64,000 bases of DNA from Knoellia flava TL1 (GTDB lineage Bacteria; Actinomycetota; Actinomycetes; Actinomycetales; Dermatophilaceae), in the NCBI RefSeq assembly GCF_000768675.1, contig NZ_AVPI01000004.1, forward strand, positions 1 to 64,000. Direction: 5' to 3'. Under the pieces are notes generated by a model that was not told the origin of the DNA, did no database searches, and saw only the letters and a program-made list of their open reading frames with translations. Below, piece after piece: positions 1 through 9,375 of the stretch. Both the position numbers and the translations under genes were made by a program. The first letter of the stretch is position 1. Every line of letters begins with the position of its first letter.

Positions 1-459
1 GGCGGTGGCGAAGGCGCCGAGCGTCGTCGGCGAGGCGAGGCGCCCGACGCGGCCGAGCGGCTGGTCCTCGACCACCGCGAGGGGCCGGGTGTCCTGCAGT
101 CCCGCCGCGGCGGCGAGGGCCTCGGCGACCCCGGCGGCCGCGACGTCGGCGTTGGTGTGCGCGACGTAGAGGGCGATGTCGCCGACGACGAGGCCGGTGA
201 CGCTCGCCCCCTTGGCGCTCGTCGTCGCGACCGAGTGGACACCGCGCAGGAGGAGCGGGTGGTGTGTGACGAGGAGGTCGGCGTGGAGCTCGCGAGCCTC
301 GTCGATGACCGCGAGCGTCGGGTCGACGGCGAGGAGGGCACGCTCCACCGGCTGCTCCGGGTCGCCGGTCACGAGGCCGACCTGATCCCAGGACTGGGCG
401 GTGGCGGGCGGGTAGAGGCGGTCGAGGACGTCGACGACGTCCCGGAGGGTGGCGGTCAC
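1..459 (-). CDS. Nif3-like dinuclear metal center protein (3' part outside window)
   Basis: Translating the minus strand from GTG at 459 gives 153 residues of a Nif3/YbgI family protein, a hexameric cytosolic protein with a two-metal site and a poorly defined hydrolase role. The start resembles family N-termini (TLRDVVDVLDRLYPP, then QVGLVTGD). Metal-binding motifs LLVTHHPLLLRG (about residues 58-69) and VAHTNAD (about 101-107) are present. The gene leaves the window at base 1. The start codon lies one base beyond the 3' end of tRNA-Val on the same strand, so there is no room for an independent leader; the mRNA may be released by tRNA 3' processing. Family assignment is firm, biochemical function is not. 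Confidence 0.85.
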   Translation of the reverse strand, partial: MTATLRDVVDVLDRLYPPATAQSWDQVGLVTGDPEQPVERALLAVDPTLAVIDEARELHADLLVTHHPLLLRGVHSVATTSAKGASVTGLVVGDIALYVAHTNADVAAAGVAEALAAAAGLQDTRPLAVVEDQPLGRVGRLASPTTLGAFATA

Positions 460-460
460 G

Positions 461-533
461 TGGGCCCGGCCGGCCTCGAACCGACGACACCCGCGGTGTA
501 AACGCGGTGCTCTACCAACTGAGCTACAGGCCC
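461..533 (-). tRNA. tRNA-Val(TAC)
   Basis: A 73-nt cloverleaf can be folded on the minus strand. The acceptor GGGCCTG pairs with CGGGCCC with one G-T wobble, and the D arm reads GCTC...GAGC. The anticodon loop TTTACAC gives anticodon TAC (valine), the T stem is GTCGG/CCGGC with loop TTCGAGG, and the discriminator is A. CCA is not encoded. The gene is followed after one base by the start codon of the Nif3-like gene. Confidence 0.93.
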
Positions 534-611
534 CGACACGGCGCCCGGCCGTGTGCGGTCGCCCATTGTGTCAGGAGTCGGGACCGGGCCCGGCCCGGCC
601 CCGCGACTCGG

Positions 612-1085
612 TCAGGCTCGGGCGAGCGCGTCGTGGTAGCCGCTGAAGTCCCGACGCTCGCCGATAGCGGTGACGAGCGACCAGCGGATGACCCCGTCGG
701 GCCCGATGAGGAAGGTGCCGCGGCGGGCGACGCCCGCCTTCTCGTCGAAGACGCCGTAGGCGCGGGCGACCTCGCCGTGCGGCCAGAAGTCGGAGAGCAG
801 CGGGAAGAAGTAGGCGTCGCGGTCGGCGTAGGCCCGCAGCGAGAACATCGCGTCGCACGAGACGGTGAGGACCTGGACGTCCTCGGTGACGAAGGCGCCG
901 AGGTTGTCACGGATCTCGGTGAGCTCGCCGGTGCAGATGCCCGAGAAGGCCCACGGGAAGAAGACGAGGAGGACGTGGCGGTCACCGAGGTGGTCGGCCA
1001 GCGAGACGTCCTGGCCGTTCTGGTCACGCAGCGTGAACATCGGGGCCTGCTCCCCCACGGGAAGGCCGGTCAGCACGTCGTCCAT
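612..1085 (-). CDS. ahpE: AhpE-type peroxiredoxin
   Basis: A 157-residue thioredoxin-fold peroxiredoxin that reduces peroxides in the cytosol. The segment FFPWAFSGICTGEL (about residues 42-55) matches the peroxidatic-cysteine motif of the AhpE branch, with Cys51. The later RRGTFLIGPDGVIRW strand is typical of the family. The ATG at 1083-1085 starts a protein of normal family length; longer upstream frames run into the neighbouring gene. It lies next to the DUF3052 gene and aceE, as in Mycobacterium tuberculosis (Rv2238c-Rv2239c-aceE), which supports the AhpE assignment. Confidence 0.92.
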   Translation of the reverse strand: MDDVLTGLPVGEQAPMFTLRDQNGQDVSLADHLGDRHVLLVFFPWAFSGICTGELTEIRDNLGAFVTEDVQVLTVSCDAMFSLRAYADRDAYFFPLLSDFWPHGEVARAYGVFDEKAGVARRGTFLIGPDGVIRWSLVTAIGERRDFSGYHDALARA

Positions 1086-1110
1086 GACGAGCAGTCTGCC
1101 GCAGGAGGGG

Positions 1111-1551
1111 TCAGCGGCGTCCCTTGGGGGCGACGAGCTTGGTCGCCCGCCAGTCCGGTGACGCGTGGAAGGCGCCGGCGGTGTGGAGGCCAGCGGTGCC
1201 GGCCGCCTCGTCGATCTCGGACGGGTCGACCGCGCCGTTCTCGCGGTTCTTGGGGGTGAGCGCGACGACGAAGCCGCCCTCCTGGAGCACCCCGACGAGG
1301 TCGACGAGTGCGTCGGTGAGGTCGCCGTCGCCGGCCCGCCACCAGAGGAGGACTGCGTCGGTCTCGCCCGTGTAGTCGTCGTCCTCGAGGTCGGAACCGA
1401 TGACGTCCTCGACGGCAAACCGGAAGTCGTCGTCGACGTCCTCGTCCCAGCCGAGCTCCTGCACGATCTGCTCGGCGACGAAGCCGAGGCGTCCGACGGT
1501 GCCCGAGCCGTCGGACCCGGGTTCGGCGGCAGGTGCTGCGGGGGTGTTCAC
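1111..1551 (-). CDS. DUF3052 family protein
   Basis: A 146-residue acidic cytosolic protein with the features of the actinobacterial DUF3052 family: RLGFVAEQIVQELGWDEDVD near the N-terminus, then an acidic DLEDDDYTGETDAVLLWWR stretch and DLTDALVDLVGVLQEGG. The first ~18 residues are a low-complexity Ala/Pro/Gly leader. It shares strand and synteny with ahpE (26 bases downstream), as Rv2239c does in mycobacteria. The acidic fold with a conserved WW resembles a small binding domain, but no function is established. Confidence 0.85.
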   Translation of the reverse strand: MNTPAAPAAEPGSDGSGTVGRLGFVAEQIVQELGWDEDVDDDFRFAVEDVIGSDLEDDDYTGETDAVLLWWRAGDGDLTDALVDLVGVLQEGGFVVALTPKNRENGAVDPSEIDEAAGTAGLHTAGAFHASPDWRATKLVAPKGRR

Positions 1552-1557
1552 GGTCGG

Positions 1558-3294
1558 CTACCTCTCCTCGTGTGGTGGTGGGGGCTCTAGTTGACTAGGA
1601 ACCTCGGGCGTCGTGCAAGCGCTTCCCGAGATTTGCCGTGCGGCGCGCGACCTCGCTGCCTCGTCGCGCAGCAGGCCCGCCGCGGTGCCCGCCTCCAGGT
1701 GCTGGACCTGCACGGACACGGGTCCGGGCGTCGACACGAGGGTCACGGTCGCGAGGTCGAGGCGCCGGTCGAGAGGGCCCTGCGAGAGGGTGAGCGACTG
1801 GACGCGGGCGTGCGGCATGACCGAGACGCGCCGCCACAGCCGGCCGGTGCGGACCATGAGCGAGTGCGCGGACACGGCAAACCCGTTGCGGCGCCAGCCC
1901 AGCGGGTCGAGGGACCGGGCTCGCTCCGAGACCGTCGTCCAGCCGGGCTCGCCGCCCTCACCGAGCGCCGCCTGACGCAGGTCGTCGGCCGAGATGACGG
2001 GGTCGAGCAGCGCGAGCACCTCGAGCGCCTGGTCGAGCGTCCCCACGGGCAGGACGGTCGTGTCGTCACCACCGGCCTCGCCCGTCGGGTCGTGGCCGAT
2101 GCCCGCGACGTTGACGTTGACGCGCCACCACCCGAACGGGCGCCACCACAGCGGCTGCACCATGGCGACGGCCTGGATGCGGTGCAGGGGGATCGTCGTC
2201 GTGCGCTTGTCGGTGAGCCCGTGCTGGACCCGGGCGGCCGTGCCCGTGTCGCCGAGGCGGAAGTTGCCGTGCTTGAGCAGCTCACCCACGCGGTTGACCA
2301 CGATGCCGAACGCCAAGGGTCCGATGGCCGGCAGCGCGATCGCGGCACCCGTGAGGACCTCGAGCGACGACCCGTATGCCGCGAGCGCGAGGCTCGCTGC
2401 GACGAGCGCCACCGCGCCCAGGAAGATCGTGCCGCCGTGGAGGATCGTCGCGACGAAGAGCCGCGAGTTCGGGACGCGCAGCACCTCTCGACCCTCGTCG
2501 GGGTCGAGCAGGCCGGTCGACGGGACGGTCGCCGGTCGGCCGGTGGCGGGGTCGATGGCCGAGGGGACCGAGGCGGTGGCGGGGGTGCCGCTCGGCGTGG
2601 CGCCGCTCGGGTCGGTGCCGTCGACGCGCACCGCGGGGCGCACCTCGTCCCGGCGGCCCGCGAGCGCGATGAGCTCGCGGCGCACCTCGTCGGCGCGGCG
2701 GGCGCCGAGGAAGGCGAGCTTGAGGTGCGAGTCGCCGCCGCCCGCGGACTGGACGATGACCTGCGACAGGCCGGTGAGCTGGGCGAGCAACGGTCGGCTG
2801 ATCTCGATGGCCTGGACCCGCTCCAGCGGCACCTGCCGGTGCTCACGGAAGAGCCACCCCTTGCGCAGCTCGATCTGCCCGGCGGCCACCCGGAACTTCG
2901 CGAAGCGCCACGAGAGCCAGCCGACGAGACCGACGACGAGGAGCGCGAGCAGCAGGACGCCACTCGTCGCGAGCGGGTGGTCGAGCAGGAACCCGAGGCC
3001 GTCGCGGATGCCGCCCTCCGAGGGGTCCTCGGGCTCGCCGCCACCCATGCCGCGTAAGAGGTCGTCGACGAACTGCGTCGCGGCATAACCGATGACGGCG
3101 ATGCCGACGACGCCCCCGCGGACGAGCGGCGAGAGCGGGTGGAGGTGCTGCCACTCGTTGAGCGGGGTATTCGACCCCGGACGCGACTCCGGCACGACCT
3201 GACGGGGCAGCCCAGGGTTGGCCGCCGGCATACGCGGGTCCGGCGCCGGCATTCGCGGGTCCGACACCGGCATACGCGGATCCTGTTCGGTCAC
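1558..3294 (-). CDS. PH-domain membrane protein, YdbT-like (bPH2/DUF304 repeats)
   Basis: A 578-residue membrane protein. After an N-terminal segment with three 7-residue repeats (DPRMPxx, residues 4-24), two membrane segments lie around residues 45-65 and 95-115. A bPH2-type domain follows (FRVAAGQIELRKGWLFREHR, then PLERVQAIEI). A Pro/Ala/Ser linker leads to a second membrane pair, and two further bPH2-like segments follow (DTGTAARVQHGLTDKRTTTI and the C-terminal SAHSLMVRTGRLWRR). YdbT/YdbS pairs are widespread but functionally unclear; in Bacillus they affect resistance to some bacteriocins. The GTG start overlaps the upstream stop by four bases (GTGA), so the two genes are probably translationally coupled. 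Confidence 0.85.
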   Translation of the reverse strand: MTEQDPRMPVSDPRMPAPDPRMPAANPGLPRQVVPESRPGSNTPLNEWQHLHPLSPLVRGGVVGIAVIGYAATQFVDDLLRGMGGGEPEDPSEGGIRDGLGFLLDHPLATSGVLLLALLVVGLVGWLSWRFAKFRVAAGQIELRKGWLFREHRQVPLERVQAIEISRPLLAQLTGLSQVIVQSAGGGDSHLKLAFLGARRADEVRRELIALAGRRDEVRPAVRVDGTDPSGATPSGTPATASVPSAIDPATGRPATVPSTGLLDPDEGREVLRVPNSRLFVATILHGGTIFLGAVALVAASLALAAYGSSLEVLTGAAIALPAIGPLAFGIVVNRVGELLKHGNFRLGDTGTAARVQHGLTDKRTTTIPLHRIQAVAMVQPLWWRPFGWWRVNVNVAGIGHDPTGEAGGDDTTVLPVGTLDQALEVLALLDPVISADDLRQAALGEGGEPGWTTVSERARSLDPLGWRRNGFAVSAHSLMVRTGRLWRRVSVMPHARVQSLTLSQGPLDRRLDLATVTLVSTPGPVSVQVQHLEAGTAAGLLRDEAARSRAARQISGSACTTPEVPSQLEPPPPHEER

Positions 3295-3794
3295 AGGCCT
3301 GCTCGCTGCGCCTCGCCACGGGCCGCGAGACGACCACGGAGCGCCTCGGCCTCCTCCAGCGGAAGGCCCGGAAGGGTTCCGCCACTCTCGGGCGATGCGG
3401 TGTGGAACTCGCACGACGCGATCCCCCGGGAGCGCATGAGCGGCCCGGACTGGACGTCGATGTACTGGAGCCGGCCGTAGGGGATGCTCACGAGCGACCG
3501 GAAGACGCGGCCCTTGCGGATGACGATCTCGTCGGGGAGCTCGATCCACGAGATCGCCGACACCTGGCGGCCGATGAGCCAGACCCCCCACGCGAGGAGG
3601 GCGGCGACCACGACGGCGCCGATCCAGAACCACGGCCACAGGAGCACGGCCAGGACCACGAAGGCGAGGACGAACGGCACGAGCCACACCGACAGGGTGA
3701 TGAGCCGGACGGTGCGCAGCGCGGGGCTCACGGGGCGCCACGGCAGCTCGTCCCCGCGGAGGGTCACGGCGTCCGGGTCGAGCGCGGAGGTCAT
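3291..3794 (-). CDS. PH-domain membrane protein, YdbS-like
   Basis: A 167-residue protein with two hydrophobic segments (about residues 25-70) followed by one bPH2 domain, with SWIELPDEIVIRKGRVFRSL and SIPYGRLQYIDVQSGPLMR as the typical strand pattern. ATG at 3792-3794 is chosen because residues upstream of it are out of character. It overlaps the YdbT-like gene by GTGA, so the pair forms an operon and probably a membrane complex. The promoter must lie in the ~100 bases shared with the divergent aceE. Confidence 0.82.
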   Translation of the reverse strand: MTSALDPDAVTLRGDELPWRPVSPALRTVRLITLSVWLVPFVLAFVVLAVLLWPWFWIGAVVVAALLAWGVWLIGRQVSAISWIELPDEIVIRKGRVFRSLVSIPYGRLQYIDVQSGPLMRSRGIASCEFHTASPESGGTLPGLPLEEAEALRGRLAARGEAQRAGL

Positions 3795-3899
3795 GGCCAC
3801 AGCCTGCCAGCCGACCCGCGTGTGACGACGGCCACTCCCGAGTGACAGGATGGTCGGGACGACCTCTTGGTCGAATCCGCAAGCAGAAGGGACATCGTC

Positions 3900-6665
3900 G
3901 TGACGTTTCGCGAGGAAGCCGGCCCGATCCTCAATGGCCTCCCGAGCAGCCTCACCGACATCGACCCCGAGGAGACCTCGGAGTGGTTGGACTCGCTGGA
4001 CCAGGTGATCGACGAGGGTGGCCGGCAACGGGCGCGCTACCTCATGCTGCGCCTCCTCGAGCGCGCCCGCGAGAACCAGATCGGGGTCCCGTCACTCACC
4101 GCGACCGACTACGTCAACACCATCGACCAGGAGCAGGAGCCCTGGTTCCCCGGTGACGAGGAGGTCGAGCGCCAGTACCGCCGCTGGATCCGCTGGAACG
4201 CCGCGGTCATGGTGCACCGCGCCCAGCGCCCGGGCGTCGGAGTCGGCGGCCACATCTCGACCTACGCGTCGGCCGCGACCCTCTACGAGGTCGGCTTCAA
4301 CCACTTCTGGCGGGGCCAGGACCACCCCGGCGGCGGCGACCAGATCTTCTTCCAGGGCCACGCCTCCCCCGGTATGTACGCCCGCAGCTTCCTCGAGGGC
4401 CACCTCGGCGAGACCGACCTCGACGGCTTCCGCCAGGAGAAGAGCCACCTCGTCGACGGCCGCATCCGGGCCCTGTCGTCCTACCCGCACCCGCGGATGA
4501 TGCCGGACTACTGGCAGTTCCCGACGGTGTCGATGGGCATCGGCCCGATGAACGCGATCTACCAGGCGCAGTTCAACAAGTACCTCCACGGCCGTGGCAT
4601 CAAGGACACGAGCGACCAGCGCGTCTGGGCCTTCCTCGGCGATGGCGAGATGGACGAGCCGGAGGCGCGCGGTCTCCTGCAGCTCGCGGCATACGAGGAG
4701 CTCGACAACCTCACGTTCGTCGTCAACTGCAACCTGCAGCGGCTGGACGGCCCGGTCCGCGGCAACGGCAAGATCATCCAGGAGCTCGAGGCGTTCTTCC
4801 GGGGCGCCGGCTGGAACGTCGTCAAGGTCATCTGGGGCCGCGGCTGGGACCCGCTGCTCGCTGCCGACCGCGACCACGCGCTGCGGCACATCATGAACAC
4901 GACGACCGACGGCGACTACCAGACGTTCCGCGCCAACGACGGCGCCTACGTCCGCGAGCACTTCTTCGGCCGCGACCCGCGCACCCGCAAGATGGTCGAA
5001 GGCCTCACCGACGACCAGATCTGGCACGACCTCCAGCGCGGTGGCCACGACTACCGCAAGGTCTACGCCGGCTACCAGGCCGCGGTCCACCACACCGGGC
5101 AGCCGACGGTCATCCTCGCCCACACCATCAAGGGCTACTCGCTCGGCAAGGGCTTCGCCGGCCGCAACGCGACGCACCAGATGAAGAAGATGACGGTCGA
5201 CGACCTCAAGGGCTACCGCGACGTCCTGCGCCTGCCGATCACGGACGCGCAGATCGAGGAGAACCCCTACCAGCCGCCGTACTTCCACCCCGGCGAGAAC
5301 GACCCGACGCTGCAGTACATGCTCGAGCGTCGTCGCGCGCTGGGCGGACCGATCCCCGAGCGCCGCAGCAAGTACACCCAGATCTCGCTCCCGGGCGACG
5401 ACGCCTACAAGCAGGTCAAGAAGGGCTCGGGCAAGCAGACCATCGCGACGACGATGGCGTTCGTCCGGCTGCTCAAGGACCTCATGCGCGACAAGGAGTT
5501 CGGCAAGCGCATCGTGCCGATCATCCCCGACGAGGCCCGCACGTTCGGCATGGACAGCTTCTTCCCGACGCTGAAGATCTACAACCCGCACGGGCAGAAC
5601 TACACCCCGGTCGACCACGACCTCATGCTCAGCTACCGCGAGTCCGAGCAGGGCCAGATCCTCCACCTCGGCATCAACGAGGCCGGGTCGGTCGCCGCCT
5701 TCACCGCCGCCGCGACGAGCTACTCGACGCACGGCGAGCCGATGATCCCGATCTACATCTTCTACTCGATGTTCGGGTTCCAGCGCACCGGCGACTCCAT
5801 CTGGGCGGCCGCAGACCAGATGGCCCGCGGCTTCCTCATCGGTGCGACCGCGGGTCGCACGACGCTCACCGGTGAGGGCACGCAGCACGCCGACGGTCAC
5901 TCGCCGCTGCTCGCCTCGACCAACCCCGCCGTCGTCGCCTACGACCCGGCCTACGGCTACGAGATCGGGCACATCATGCGCGACGGTCTCGAGCGGATGT
6001 ACGGCGAGAGCCCCGAGGACCTCATCTACTACCTCACCGTCTACAACGAGCCGATCGTCCAGCCGGCCGAGCCCGAGGGCGTCGACACCGAGGGCATCCT
6101 GCGCGGCATGTACCTCCTCGAGAAGGCCGACACGTCGAGCTGGACCCACACCCCGGCGCGCGCGCAGCTGCTCGCGTCCGGCGTGGGCGTGCCGTGGGCG
6201 CTCGAGGCGCAGCGGCTCCTCGCCGACCACTGGGGCGTCGCGGCCGACGTCTGGTCGGTGACGTCCTGGGGAGAGCTCCGCCGCGACGGCCTGTCGTGCG
6301 ACGAGGAGGCCTTCCTCCACCCGGAGAACGAGGCCCGCGTCCCCTACGTCGCGCAGAAGCTCAAGAACGTCGAGGGCCCGGTGCTCGCGACCTCCGACTA
6401 CATGCGCGCCGTCCCCGACCAGATCGCCCAGTGGGTCCCCGGCGAGTTCCACTCGCTCGGCACCGACGGATTCGGCTTCGCCGACACCCGTCCGGCCGCG
6501 CGTCGGTTCTTCCACGTCGACGGCCCCTCGCTCGCGGTCCGCACCCTCCAGGTGCTCGCCGCGCGTGGAGAGGTCCCGGCCGACGTCCCCGGCAAGGCCG
6601 CCGAGAAGTACCAGCTCCTCGACGTTCGCGCCGGCACGAGCGGCAACGAGGGCGGCGACGCCTGA
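3900..6665 (+). CDS. aceE: Pyruvate dehydrogenase E1 component, homodimeric type
   Basis: A protein of about 921 residues, the usual length of AceE-type E1. It decarboxylates pyruvate with thiamine diphosphate (TPP) and passes the acetyl group to lipoyl-E2, feeding acetyl-CoA to the TCA cycle and the fatty-acid genes downstream. The TPP/Mg motif is visible ([12 protein letters not shown], then [17 protein letters not shown]), as is the central region [19 protein letters not shown] prefer GTG at 3900 because AGAAGGG sits 8 bases upstream; a TTG at 3867 would add 11 residues. No aceF or lpd is adjacent, as in other actinobacteria. A hairpin lies 18 bases after the stop. Confidence 0.96.
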   Translation: MTFREEAGPILNGLPSSLTDIDPEETSEWLDSLDQVIDEGGRQRARYLMLRLLERARENQIGVPSLTATDYVNTIDQEQEPWFPGDEEVERQYRRWIRWNAAVMVHRAQRPGVGVGGHISTYASAATLYEVGFNHFWRGQDHPGGGDQIFFQGHASPGMYARSFLEGHLGETDLDGFRQEKSHLVDGRIRALSSYPHPRMMPDYWQFPTVSMGIGPMNAIYQAQFNKYLHGRGIKDTSDQRVWAFLGDGEMDEPEARGLLQLAAYEELDNLTFVVNCNLQRLDGPVRGNGKIIQELEAFFRGAGWNVVKVIWGRGWDPLLAADRDHALRHIMNTTTDGDYQTFRANDGAYVREHFFGRDPRTRKMVEGLTDDQIWHDLQRGGHDYRKVYAGYQAAVHHTGQPTVILAHTIKGYSLGKGFAGRNATHQMKKMTVDDLKGYRDVLRLPITDAQIEENPYQPPYFHPGENDPTLQYMLERRRALGGPIPERRSKYTQISLPGDDAYKQVKKGSGKQTIATTMAFVRLLKDLMRDKEFGKRIVPIIPDEARTFGMDSFFPTLKIYNPHGQNYTPVDHDLMLSYRESEQGQILHLGINEAGSVAAFTAAATSYSTHGEPMIPIYIFYSMFGFQRTGDSIWAAADQMARGFLIGATAGRTTLTGEGTQHADGHSPLLASTNPAVVAYDPAYGYEIGHIMRDGLERMYGESPEDLIYYLTVYNEPIVQPAEPEGVDTEGILRGMYLLEKADTSSWTHTPARAQLLASGVGVPWALEAQRLLADHWGVAADVWSVTSWGELRRDGLSCDEEAFLHPENEARVPYVAQKLKNVEGPVLATSDYMRAVPDQIAQWVPGEFHSLGTDGFGFADTRPAARRFFHVDGPSLAVRTLQVLAARGEVPADVPGKAAEKYQLLDVRAGTSGNEGGDA

Positions 6666-6683
6666 CCCTCGCCCCACGGTCGC

Positions 6684-6717
6684 CTGCGCCCGTCACCCTC
6701 CGTGGTGGCGGGCGCAG
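6684..6717 (+). terminator. Hairpin after aceE
   Basis: Two 14-base arms (6684-6697 and 6704-6717) pair fully apart from one G-T wobble, with a 6-base loop, beginning 18 bases after the aceE stop; CTTCT follows. Likely transcription terminator or 3'-end stabiliser. Confidence 0.6.
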
Positions 6718-6763
6718 CCGCTTCTCGTATGCCGTGCCACGCCTTCCGTGCGCCCGTCACCGG

Positions 6764-6831
6764 CGAGCGAGCCACAGGTGGGAGAGCGAGCCACGCCTGG
6801 CTGCGTCGCTCACCACGATGTGGCTCGCTCG
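6764..6831. repeat. Inverted repeat between convergent aceE and response regulator
   Basis: The 13-mer CGAGCGAGCCACA (6764-6776) is repeated exactly in inverted orientation at 6819-6831, and a partial third copy (GAGCGAGCCACG) lies between them at about 6783-6794. It sits between two convergent transcription units, so a bidirectional terminator is plausible. The extra internal copy is unusual. There is no T-rich tract. Confidence 0.5.
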
Positions 6832-6875
6832 GGCTGCCTGACCCAAGCAGGGCGGGTATGCCGTCCGCTCGCCTC

Positions 6876-7499
6876 TCAGAGCCAGCCGCGGTCGCGGGCG
6901 TGGACGGCCGCCTCGCCTCGGGTCGACGTGCCCGTCTTGGCCATCGCCGAGGAGAGGTGGTTGCGAACCGTCCCCTCCGAGAGGTGGACGGCGCGCGCCA
7001 CGACGGCGATGGGCGCACCACCGAGCGTCGCCCGCAGGACGTCCTGCTCGCGCGGCGTGAGCGGGTTCGCGCCCTCGATGAGCGACTCGGCCGCCAGTGC
7101 GCCGTCGACGACCCGCTCCCCCGCGTGCACCCGCCGCACGGCGGCAGCGAGCTCGGAGGCGGGGGTGTCCTTCACGACGAAGCCGGCCGCACCCGCCTCG
7201 AGCGCCCGGCGGACGAACCCGGGGCGTCCGAACGTCGTCACGACGAGGGCCCGCGTCGGCAGGCCCGAGGCAGCGATGGCCCGGCACACCTCGATGCCGT
7301 CGAGGCCGGGCATCTCCACGTCGACGAGCGCGACGTCGACCTCGTGCTCGGGCAGCAGGGCGAGCACCTCGTCCCCACGCCCCGCCTCGGCGACGACGGT
7401 GAGGTCCGGCTCGAGGTCGAGCAGCGTGACGATCGCACCACGCACCAGCGCCTGGTCGTCGGCGACGAGGACCCGGATGACCGGTCCGACGTCGCTCAC
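6876..7499 (-). CDS. NarL/DesR-type response regulator
   Basis: A 207-residue response regulator. The receiver domain (residues 1-120) has the acidic pair in LVADDQ, the phosphoacceptor Asp in LVDVEMPGLDG, and KDTPASELAAAVRRV. A LuxR-type HTH follows (LTPREQDVLRATLGG..., SEGTVRNHLSSAMAKTG, about 145-190). GTG at 7497-7499 overlaps the stop of the kinase gene by four bases. Its partner is the upstream DesK-type kinase, and the likely target is the ABC-2 exporter operon in which it is encoded; the signal is unknown. Confidence 0.93.
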   Translation of the reverse strand: MSDVGPVIRVLVADDQALVRGAIVTLLDLEPDLTVVAEAGRGDEVLALLPEHEVDVALVDVEMPGLDGIEVCRAIAASGLPTRALVVTTFGRPGFVRRALEAGAAGFVVKDTPASELAAAVRRVHAGERVVDGALAAESLIEGANPLTPREQDVLRATLGGAPIAVVARAVHLSEGTVRNHLSSAMAKTGTSTRGEAAVHARDRGWL

Positions 7500-8593
7500 A
7501 GGGTCACCTCGAGCCTCGTGCCCGGGGCCGCGTCGGCCACTCGCAGCACTCCCCCCGCGGCGTCGACACGTTCGCGCACGCCGCGCAGCCCGTTGCCCTC
7601 GCGCAGCCCCGAAGGTCCCCGTCCGTCGTCCTCGACGGTGAGGGACGACGGGCCCAGGGCCACGCGGCATACGGAGGCTCCGCTGTGGCGCACGACGTTG
7701 GTGACCGCCTCGCGCAGCACCCAGGCGAGGACGACACGGTGGCGCGGGTCGACGACGGTGAGGTCCTCGGGCAGCTGCGCCGTGATCCCGGCGGCGGCGA
7801 GGACCCGTGCGGCAGAGGCGATCTCGTCGTCCAGCCGGGCGGAACGGATGCCGCCCACGGCGGCACGCACCTCGGCGAGCGCCTGCCGGCTCAGGGCGGC
7901 GACCTCGGCGATCTCGCGCCGCGCGCGCTCCGGGTCGGCGGCCACGAGCCGCTCGGCGACGTCGGCCTTGAGGCTCATCGCCGTGAGGGTGTGCCCGACG
8001 ACGTCGTGGACGTCGCGCGCGAGCCGGTCTCGTTCCGCCGACACGGTGAGCTCGGCGGCGAGCTCGTCGTGCAGGATGCTGCGCCGCTCGATGGTCCGCA
8101 CCACGGCGGTGACGACGGCGACGAGGATGACGATGCCGGGGAGGTACCACGTGTCCGCCAGCTCGCTCGAGACCGAGGTGAGCCACAGCGTGAGCCCGAC
8201 GACGACGACGGTGAGGCCCACGGCCGCCCACATCGGCAGGACGAACATCGCGAGCGCGACGAGGTAGGGCCCGCCGCCCACCGACGCCGAACCCACGAGC
8301 GCGTGGATCACGACGCAGATCGCGACGAGCACGCCGAGGTGGGCGAGTCCGCCACGGACCACCTCGCGCTCGGAGCGGGCACGGCCCATCGCCTGAAAGC
8401 CGTGCAGGTAGACGACCGCGAAGAGGACGAAGAGGGCGACCCCCGCGACCACCCGTGGGCGGCTCGCGCCGCTGTCGACCACGCCGGCGACGGGGAAGGC
8501 GAGGAAGACGAGCCAGACCCCGCCCATGACCCATCCCCAGCGCTGCCAGGGATGGGCCACGGGCGGGTTCGCCGCCGAGCCGGGGCCGGTCAC
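7496..8593 (-). CDS. DesK-type sensor histidine kinase
   Basis: A 365-residue membrane kinase with five to six hydrophobic segments in residues 20-170. HisKA_3 dimerisation follows, with the phospho-His in ERDRLARDVHDVVGHTLTAM. The C-terminal ATPase domain has the N box LREAVTNVVRHS and G motif VEDDGRGPSGLREGNGLRGV. I choose GTG at 8591-8593 because it overlaps the permease stop by GTGA, matching the other junctions of this four-gene operon; a longer start would run 60 bases into the permease gene. It pairs with the response regulator downstream. Confidence 0.92.
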   Translation of the reverse strand: MTGPGSAANPPVAHPWQRWGWVMGGVWLVFLAFPVAGVVDSGASRPRVVAGVALFVLFAVVYLHGFQAMGRARSEREVVRGGLAHLGVLVAICVVIHALVGSASVGGGPYLVALAMFVLPMWAAVGLTVVVVGLTLWLTSVSSELADTWYLPGIVILVAVVTAVVRTIERRSILHDELAAELTVSAERDRLARDVHDVVGHTLTAMSLKADVAERLVAADPERARREIAEVAALSRQALAEVRAAVGGIRSARLDDEIASAARVLAAAGITAQLPEDLTVVDPRHRVVLAWVLREAVTNVVRHSGASVCRVALGPSSLTVEDDGRGPSGLREGNGLRGVRERVDAAGGVLRVADAAPGTRLEVTL

Positions 8594-9375
8594 TGCCGTC
8601 CGCGGCTGCGTCGCACGAGCCAGGTCGCGAGCACCGCGAGAATCGTCGTCCACGCCGCCACGTTAGCCACCGACATCCACAGCGCCTCGGAGGCGAGGTT
8701 CCCGTCGGCATCGATGACCGAGCCCTCGGTGAGCGGGTAGCGGGCGAGCGACACGTAGCCGTAGAGGGGGGTGAACCGGGCGACGTCGAGCAGCACCCCG
8801 CTCAGCGGGAAGAAGATGTTGCCGAGGAAGCCCAGGACGACGAGCGAGCCGGACGCCGCCGAGACCGCCGCCTCCGACCGGAACGCCAGCCCGAAGACGA
8901 GCCCGTAGAGGGCGAAGAGCAGGGCCCCGACGACGAGGATGACCGCGCTGCCCAGCCACGCGCCGGGCGTGCCCTCGGCACCGGTGAGGAGCCCGAGGAC
9001 GTAGACGACGAGGATCGGCAGGGCCGCGACGGCCAGCGCGACGAGCGCCTTGGTGGCGACGTAGGTGCTGTCGCGCAGCGGCGTGAGCCCGAGCTGGCGG
9101 CCCCACCCCTGCATCCGCTCGACCGCGGCCGAGCCGCCGATGCCGACGGTCGCGGTCACCGCGCCGTAGGCGGCCATCGAGATCATCACGTAGAGGGCGA
9201 CGTTGCCGTTGCCCGCGCGCTCCTGCGAGTAGCCCGCGCTCGCGCCGAAGAGGAGGTACATGAAGCCGGGGAGCCCGACGACGAAGAACATCGCCACGAC
9301 GTTGCGCAGCGTCCGCCGCAGCTCGATCCGTGCGTATGCCGTCCGCTCGCCTCGCGTGGTCGTCATGGCGCTCAT
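8590..9375 (-). CDS. ABC-2 type transporter permease
   Basis: A 261-residue integral membrane protein with six predicted helices: about residues 25-45, 60-85, 110-130, 140-165, 170-190 and 235-255. FFPLSGVLLDVARFTPLYGYVSL-type sequence before the last helix is typical of ABC-2 permeases of the DrrB/NatB type. ATG at 9373-9375 overlaps the ATPase stop (ATGA). It forms an exporter with the upstream ATPase; the substrate (drug, lipid or peptide) cannot be told. The linked DesK/DesR system suggests envelope stress or antibiotic sensing. Confidence 0.9.
   Translation of the reverse strand: MSAMTTTRGERTAYARIELRRTLRNVVAMFFVVGLPGFMYLLFGASAGYSQERAGNGNVALYVMISMAAYGAVTATVGIGGSAAVERMQGWGRQLGLTPLRDSTYVATKALVALAVAALPILVVYVLGLLTGAEGTPGAWLGSAVILVVGALLFALYGLVFGLAFRSEAAVSAASGSLVVLGFLGNIFFPLSGVLLDVARFTPLYGYVSLARYPLTEGSVIDADGNLASEALWMSVANVAAWTTILAVLATWLVRRSRGRQ

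Noticed and set aside
3225-3290. Three 21-base repeats at the start of the YdbT-like gene as a CRISPR-like or regulatory array
   Set aside because: They are in frame, encode DPRMPxx heptads, have no spacers, and are an ordinary low-complexity protein segment.
4092-6677. Very long open frame on the minus strand opposite aceE
   Set aside because: High GC keeps antisense frames open. Its translation is a Val/Asp/Arg/Glu-rich low-complexity string without motifs, while aceE is unmistakable on the other strand.
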